Shown in pieces: positions 59,039 through 64,000 of a DNA stretch of 64,000 nt. Every line of letters starts with the position of its first letter. The first letter of the stretch is position 1. This DNA is from Orychophragmus violaceus (taxonomy: Eukaryota > Streptophyta > Magnoliopsida > Brassicales > Brassicaceae). The position numbers and the translations under genes are program-made. Below the pieces are notes generated by a model. The model made no database searches. It had not been told where the DNA came from and was given only the letters and a program-made list of their open reading frames with translations. The DNA lies in NCBI GenBank assembly GCA_030180135.1, contig CM058237.1, forward strand, positions 101,543,489 to 101,607,488, in the 5' to 3' direction.

Positions 59039-60783
59039 CTCGGCACAAAGAAGGTATAAGTATGGAGAAAGTGGGTCGCCCTGACGTAGACCACACTGTG
59101 GATGAACCGGAGCTCCAGGAACACCATTCATAAGTATGGAATAGGAAACAGAGGAGATGCATGTATATATCCATCGACACCATTGTTCCGTGAAGCCTAA
59201 TTTATGAAGGACCGCCATTAAATAAGGCCATTCCACTTTATCAAATGCCTTGGAAATGTCGAGTTTAAGAGCCATAAAGGGAGTTTTCATCTGCTTTGTC
59301 GTGAGGGAGTGCAAAAGTTCATGAGAAATCAGAACGTTATCTGTAATTTGACGCCCATGTAAGAAAGCATATTGAAATTCTGATATCACCGAAGGAAGGA
59401 CTTGTTTGAGACGATCATCTAGAATTTTTGAAATAAGCTTATAAGCTACGTTACAGAGGCTGATAGGCCGAAAATCTCTGACCAGGGTTGGGGAGGAAAG
59501 CTTTGGGATTAAGCAAACATGGGTGGAGTTGAGTGTTGGATCCAGGAAACCATGCTAAAAAAAAGCATGAACATATCGGTGCACACTACTCTTGATAACT
59601 GGCCAATGGTACTTATAGAAACCTGCAGTAAACCCGTCGGGACCAGGAGCCTTATCTACATTCATAGAGGAGAGAGCTGCGGTAATCTCATCCTCAGTTA
59701 CGGTGGCTGTAAGTTGTTGATTCATGTCTGACGTGATTTTAGGTGTAAGACCAGCAAGCAGGGTTTCACAAGAGGACGTGCCGGAGGAGGTATAAAGCTC
59801 GGTAAAGTATTGATGGATCAAGGAGTTAAGGGCAGGTTCAGAAGTAAGAATATGTCCCTGTCCATTATCTAAGGCAGAGATACGGTTGAGACAATGACGC
59901 TTACGGGTTAGTGCATGGAAAATTTTTGTATTTTTGTCACCTGATTGCAACCAGAGTATACGGCTCTTTAGTCTCCAATACTCTTCTTCCAAACGATATT
60001 CAGTGTGAAGACTAGCTTTAAGATCAGCGATACATCGGAAGTCAGGGTAAGGGGATTCATAGCTTTGTTGAAGAGCTACTTTGAGCTGATGAATGCGCTT
60101 CTGTGAGTTAGAAGAATGTTGAGCTTTCCAACGAGATAGAGCTGAACGGCAATGCTGCAGTCTGGGAGCAAAGTGATCAAGTGGAATTGAAGAACAAGAG
60201 ACATTCCAACAATGAGCAATCAGTTGGTGAATGTCTTGTAGGTGGCGCCATCAATGAGATACGGTTGCCAGAAACTGAAAGTAAACGTCTGAATCGTGCA
60301 AAATACCAGTCCGGATGAAGACTGCCTCCTAGTTGCTCAGAATTATCAAATGTATCGTTAAGATCCCCAATAAGAAGCCGTGGTTGATGTTGATACGAGC
60401 CTTCTTGTGAAAGATTAGTTAAATGATCCCATTGATGTTGTCTAAGAGTACAAGACGGATTACCATAAACATATGAAACAGTGAACGTTTTATTGCCTTC
60501 AGTTACACTAAGATCAGTACAATGCAAAGTTGGTACAGAAAAAAAGAGAGCATTGGAGCTGATCTCGCCAAAAAATAGCTAAGCCTCCAGCATGACCATT
60601 CGGAGAAACAACAAAATGATGATCAAACCGGAGTTCCTTACCTAGACTAATTACAACAAGATCCGGTTGTTTTGTTTCTACAAGGAAAAGGATATCTACC
60701 CTATATTTACTGACGATATCCTTCAAAAAAGGAATAGTCAGGGAGCTCCCCAGTCCCTGGCAATTCCAGTGCAAAAGTTTCAT
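59039..60783 (-). pseudogene. LINE ORF2 N-terminal part (endonuclease and first half of reverse transcriptase)
   Basis: Starts MKLLHWNCQGLGSSLTI (60783), the AP-endonuclease start of plant LINEs, with FLVETKQPD. It continues in shifted frames through SYVYGNPS and RLLIGDLNDTFDNSEQLGG. Sequence after FARFRRLLSVSG is shortened, so the end of the endonuclease is missing. The reverse transcriptase half reads WRLKSRILWLQSGDKNTKIF, KAPGPDGFTAGFY, a stop after YVHAFF (about 59554), then LKLDISKAFDKVEWPYL and QCGLRQGDPLSPYLYLLCAEGL up to the Athila junction. Confidence 0.88.
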
Positions 60784-60828
60784 GGATGACTAGGTGGCTT
60801 AGAGGGCGCCACCTAGTCATCCATGAAA
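60778..60828. repeat. 21-bp perfect inverted repeat at the LINE ORF2 start
   Basis: The arms 60778-60798 and 60808-60828 are exact reverse complements separated by 9 bases. The left arm covers the ORF2 start codon. Next to the right arm is a short direct repeat of AAAAGAACCTGTGGTTTTG (about 60827-60873). Confidence 0.95.
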
Positions 60829-60988
60829 AAGAACCTGTGGTTTTGTCTGGAGAAAAAGAACCTGTGGTTTTGGGCTTGGTAGGAATTGACTCTTCAGGTA
60901 ACACTTCCAGGGATGCTTTGCGTTTGTGGCCAGAGGACGGTTCCGCTGCTGAAGATGAGCCAACTTCCCGGATAGAAGAAGGAAACAC
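60784..60988 (-). pseudogene. LINE ORF1 tail fragment
   Basis: The minus frame reads SIREVGSSSAAEPSSGHKRK and SLEVLPEESIPTKPKTTGSF, then a duplicated TTGSFS unit. It resembles the hydrophilic C-terminal end of LINE ORF1 by position only, and is cut by the LTR-like start at 60989. Confidence 0.5.
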
Positions 60989-62446
60989 TGTGATACCCCG
61001 TATCAAAAATACGGTCAACGGGCAGTAGAAAGTCAACCGGGGGCAAAATTGTCATTTTACCAAAGTCGGGGTAAAATGGTAATTTTGCCAAAGTTCGAGA
61101 TGGAAGCCAAGACGGGCCAAATATTCTTATGTTTCAACATAAAGAATGTTTAGAATACCAGAATTGGAAGAATCGGAGCAGAAACATGTTTTACGGCTTG
61201 TCGGGAATGAAAACCGACAAACCCGAAGAAACTCCAAAAATTCATAACCGGAGCTACGTAAGACCGAACGGAGTGATTCGAAATGATAAATTCATAAAAT
61301 AGCATGGAGAATTAGTTTGTAGAGGTTTGGGGATTTATGGGAATCATTTGTTATTTTCTAAAACAATATCCGCGAAACCGAAGAAACTGAAGCATCGGGT
61401 CGGAATGGGTTAAGGAATAGTTTAATTCGATTTGGGAAGGGTTTTTGGTACAAAATAAGCTCTGCATGGACAGGTGTCTATCCTCTGGAGGTGCCACATC
61501 CCTTGGGTGCATGCACTTGCATGGGTATGTGCATGAACCAAAAGAGTGTTGTTGCAAAACACTCTCATTTTTGCTCCCAAAAATCTCTCTCTACCTCACA
61601 CCCACGATCTCTCTCTCTTCTCTATCTATATTCATCCCACTTGCCCAGAAAACCCAGAAAAAGCCTTGAATCTTCATAGAACCTCAAGAACATTCAAAGT
61701 GTTCTTGAGTGTTCATAAGACATTCTTTCACCAAAAATTCCATAACTCCTTCATTATAAACCCAAATTAACTTCTGCAATGTGCTATAGCTTCTTCTCTC
61801 CCTTCTCTACAATCTCCAGCCAGCCACCGTCGTCGTCGTCGCCGTATCTCGCCGGAATCTGGCCGGCAAGCATCCGCGGATTAGGGTTTTGGGGAATCTC
61901 TCTCTTCCTTCATCAGATCTGAATGTTTTGAAGCCATGGATGGTTATATCTCTTCTTTGCGGTCAGTTTGATAGGTGGATCGTCTTCTGAGTCACCGGAA
62001 AAAGTGGTGAACCGGCCGGTCAACGCCGGACCACCGCCGGTCAACTCAGAAGAAGTCGCCGGAGAAGTCACCGGAGAAGCCCAACCGCCGCCAATCTTCA
62101 TCCGGTTCTTCAAGGAGTGTGATGGGATGGTTTGATTCAAGATTTTGGTTGGTTTAAGGCTGGTTTAGCCTTGGTCAACGGTTAGGTCAAACCGGTCAAT
62201 GTTTGACCAAAACCGGTTTAACCTAACCGGTTCTAATTAGACCGGTTCAGTTGGTTCAGATGGTTCAGTGGTTCAACCGGTTTGGTTTGGAAAGTCAACC
62301 GGTTCAAGTCAAAGGTCAACCTTCGGTCAACGGTCAACGGTCAACGTCGCCGGTTAACGCCGCCGGTCAACGCGGTCAGCGCCGGAGATCAAGCCGGTCA
62401 ACGCTTTGTCAATGGCCGTTCCGAGATTTCTGGAATATTCGTAGTT

Positions 62447-62505
62447 CGGAGTTCGAGATTCGGGAGTTCGGAGTTCGAGATTCGGGAGTTCGGGGTTCGT
62501 GTCGG
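62447..62505 (+). repeat. Short tandem repeat, GTTCGGAGTTCGAGATTCGG unit
   Basis: About 22-bp units, roughly 2.5 copies, in the LTR-like region. Confidence 0.8.
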
Positions 62506-63310
62506 ACATCTCGGGATTCACATCCGCATCGAACCGTCATTCCACGCCTATCTCACTGTGAGTCGGCTCACAAACCTTTAGATTCATTTAGACCGAGAAT
62601 CGAGAAACTGTAGTGCTAGGATTGCATACCCGTTAATTAACCTGATTAGTAATTAATAATTAATTGGATGTTTAATGTTAAACCGGTTAGGATCGGATAA
62701 GCATGTTAGGGTTTAACAGAATTAAAAGGTTAATTGGTTGTGTGCCGCTAGGTCATTAGTAACGATTGATTGATGCATTCATATAGACATCGTTTGAATA
62801 GGACCGTATATGCATATATATGTATAAGAACGATAATTAATGAATCTATATACGGGAATTAAGACGACCTTAAAATATGAGTTAAACCTAAACAAACGTA
62901 TAGAATATTATAACGGGATCGGGGTTTAGGTTTAATAGCGGGTTTGGGTAATGAATCAATTAATTAATAATGAGACGTCGGGGAGTAAGTAAGTTTACTA
63001 ACTCTAAACCGACAGATCAAGAAGTTAATAAAAGATACCTAGGATGGGTTAATAAGGAAGTGGTGTGTGTTGTGAGCCGTCTACGGGTTAGCAATCCGCT
63101 AACCCAAGGTAGCGGACGAGAATGAATTAAAAGCCATAGAAACCCTAATAGGCCTGCTTGTGTTGTGATTGTGTGATTGATTGTGATTGCGTGTTTATTA
63201 TTGTTGCTGTTGTGAGCTTTGTGTGCAGGCTTATTAGACTGCTCGGTGTTGGGCCGAGCAGTTGCTGTGGACACTTACTCCGGTCATGGGACCGGGTAAG
63301 TTAGTTGGTG

Positions 63311-63335
63311 CTGACTAGGTACTTTACCTAGTCAG
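63311..63335. other. Perfect 11-bp hairpin with 3-nt loop
   Basis: CTGACTAGGTA, then CTT, then TACCTAGTCAG. A second hairpin, GGGTTAGC-GCTAACCC with a 5-nt loop, lies at about 63087-63107. They could be RNA structures of the retroelement leader; no terminator-like T run follows. Confidence 0.7.
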
Positions 63336-64000
63336 AGCGGTGGTAGTGTAGTGGCTTGCGGAATGGTTGGGGATTTATTACCGTTGATATTGATTGTGTG
63401 ATCTGTGCTTGAGTCCCAGCGAGTCTGCGTGTTTATATTTCTGCACTAGGACTCTAGGGTGCGTTAGATTCCGCAAGCCTAGGTTTTGTTTACGTTCCGG
63501 TACTTCCGACCCGATTGGATCCTCGGATTTTACCTAACCGGATCACGGTGATTCTGGTTATGGTGTTAACCTATCGGGTGACGCCGGTAGGTGTGTGATT
63601 CAAAGAATACGGGGTCATGTCCTAGGTCCGAATCACATGGAAACTCTGGCTATCTAGGGGTAGTCCGAGTCACCGCGTATCGATGGACGGAGAACGGTGT
63701 CCTACTCGTGGGACCTTGTGTACACGTTTAGGAGTCGTGGGTTAGTTACCATATAGGTGACGATGTGACGTGGAAGTTACCGAGTTCGTAGGGCCCAGTT
63801 TTGTTTGTTCTTTCTTTCGTTGCGCGATAGATAGATCGAGTCCAATCGAGGACATGTGCCGCAGTGCCTTCGATTTCCCCTAATTCTCTTTATCTTTGGC
63901 ATTGATTGTGTGTGTGGGTTTATCACGACGTGGTAGTGCGTGATCGACCATTTATTCCTGTTGATTGTTATTTTGGGTTTTGGGGCGGGAATCTGTAGTT

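Larger units (their letters stand above)
39700..60988 (-). mobile_element. LINE (non-LTR retrotransposon), interrupted by Copia C and Athila D
   Basis: Minus-strand LINE in three collinear pieces: 60988-59039 (ORF1 tail, endonuclease, first half of reverse transcriptase), 49252-48783 (reverse transcriptase active site) and 41383-39715 (C-terminus, zinc-binding region, RNase H). It ends in a 15-nt poly(A), seen as T at 39700-39714. Without insertions it is about 4.1 kb. Both insertions keep flanking duplications, so the LINE came first. The 5' end runs into another LTR at 60989 and its target duplication cannot be tested. Its tail lies about 470 bp from the glycosyltransferase start codon. Confidence 0.9.
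60989..64000 (+). mobile_element. Start of a long LTR-like sequence (probably Gypsy), runs off the window
   Basis: TGTGATACCCCG at 60989 resembles LTR starts of plant Gypsy chromoviruses and begins exactly where LINE similarity stops. Over 3 kb no gag or pol appears. The content is LTR-like: a CCGGTCAACG-rich block (62160-62420), a short tandem repeat (62447-62505), a hairpin (63311-63335) and RNA-leader-like sequence. The other end and target duplication are outside the window, so family and length are uncertain. Confidence 0.5.

Noticed and set aside
61351..61770. Several short ORFs in the terminal LTR-like region
   Set aside because: Overlapping frames without domain content in sequence that looks like LTR or leader.
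60989..64000. A non-repeat host gene in the last 3 kb
   Set aside because: No splice-compatible coding series or known domain; features fit LTR and leader sequence.

Overview
The window is nuclear DNA from a plant of the mustard family (Brassicaceae). Three intact, intron-bearing or plant-specific genes are recognisable: a thylakoid CURT1A homologue (+, 8281-9252), a C2-domain gene (-, 33895-34683) and a 13-exon Golgi-type glycosyltransferase (-, 34846-39226). From memory of Arabidopsis thaliana these correspond to AT4G01150, AT4G01200 and AT4G01210, neighbours near the top of chromosome 4, so the window looks like a collinear segment heavily expanded by transposable elements. Everything else that codes is transposon-derived or a pseudogene.

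Layout. 1-1165: broken 3' part of a CYCD3;3-like cyclin gene. 1543-1949: small Helitron-like element. About 2100-3600: 3' end of a Tat-like Gypsy element (48-bp tandem repeats, G-run, LTR). 3739-7562: dead hAT-type transposase gene split by a solo LTR (5316-6964, TSD TGAAG). 8281-9252: CURT1A. About 9640-29650: remains of a CACTA (En/Spm) element carrying a DUF4216-type fragment and a Transposase_24/TnpA-like gene. One exon of the latter is interrupted by two Copia elements lying 36 bp apart: Copia A (14518-21256, minus, TSD TTTAT) and Copia B (21293-28653, plus, TSD CTTTC). 29651-33894: decayed retroelement ORFs and an RNase H-like fragment. 33895-39226: the compact C2 / glycosyltransferase pair. 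39700-60988: a minus-strand LINE interrupted by Copia C (41384-48777, TSD AGCAG) and by an Athila-type Gypsy element, D (49253-59033, TSD AGACC). 60989-64000: start of another long LTR that runs off the window.

Most unusual signal: a 14-bp near-palindrome, consensus about GYRTCGAYCGAYRC, occurs in pairs whose starts are 20-23 bp apart, most often exactly 21. The pairs occur in the LTRs and leader of Copia A and Copia C, and in the LTRs, leader and coding region of the Athila element. These are two unrelated LTR-retrotransposon superfamilies. The closely related Copia B lacks the pairs. Two-turn helical spacing, pairing and variable sequence around a fixed CGNNCG core suggest binding sites for a dimeric DNA-binding protein, or a module exchanged between families. 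This is inference; the repeats and their spacing are directly visible.

Second theme: Copia B and C share the same ruined pol region, yet their LTR pairs are nearly identical (one difference seen in 682 bp for B, three in 632 bp for C). The family therefore seems to move as a gag-carrying non-autonomous group that borrows pol functions in trans. All comparisons were made by eye.
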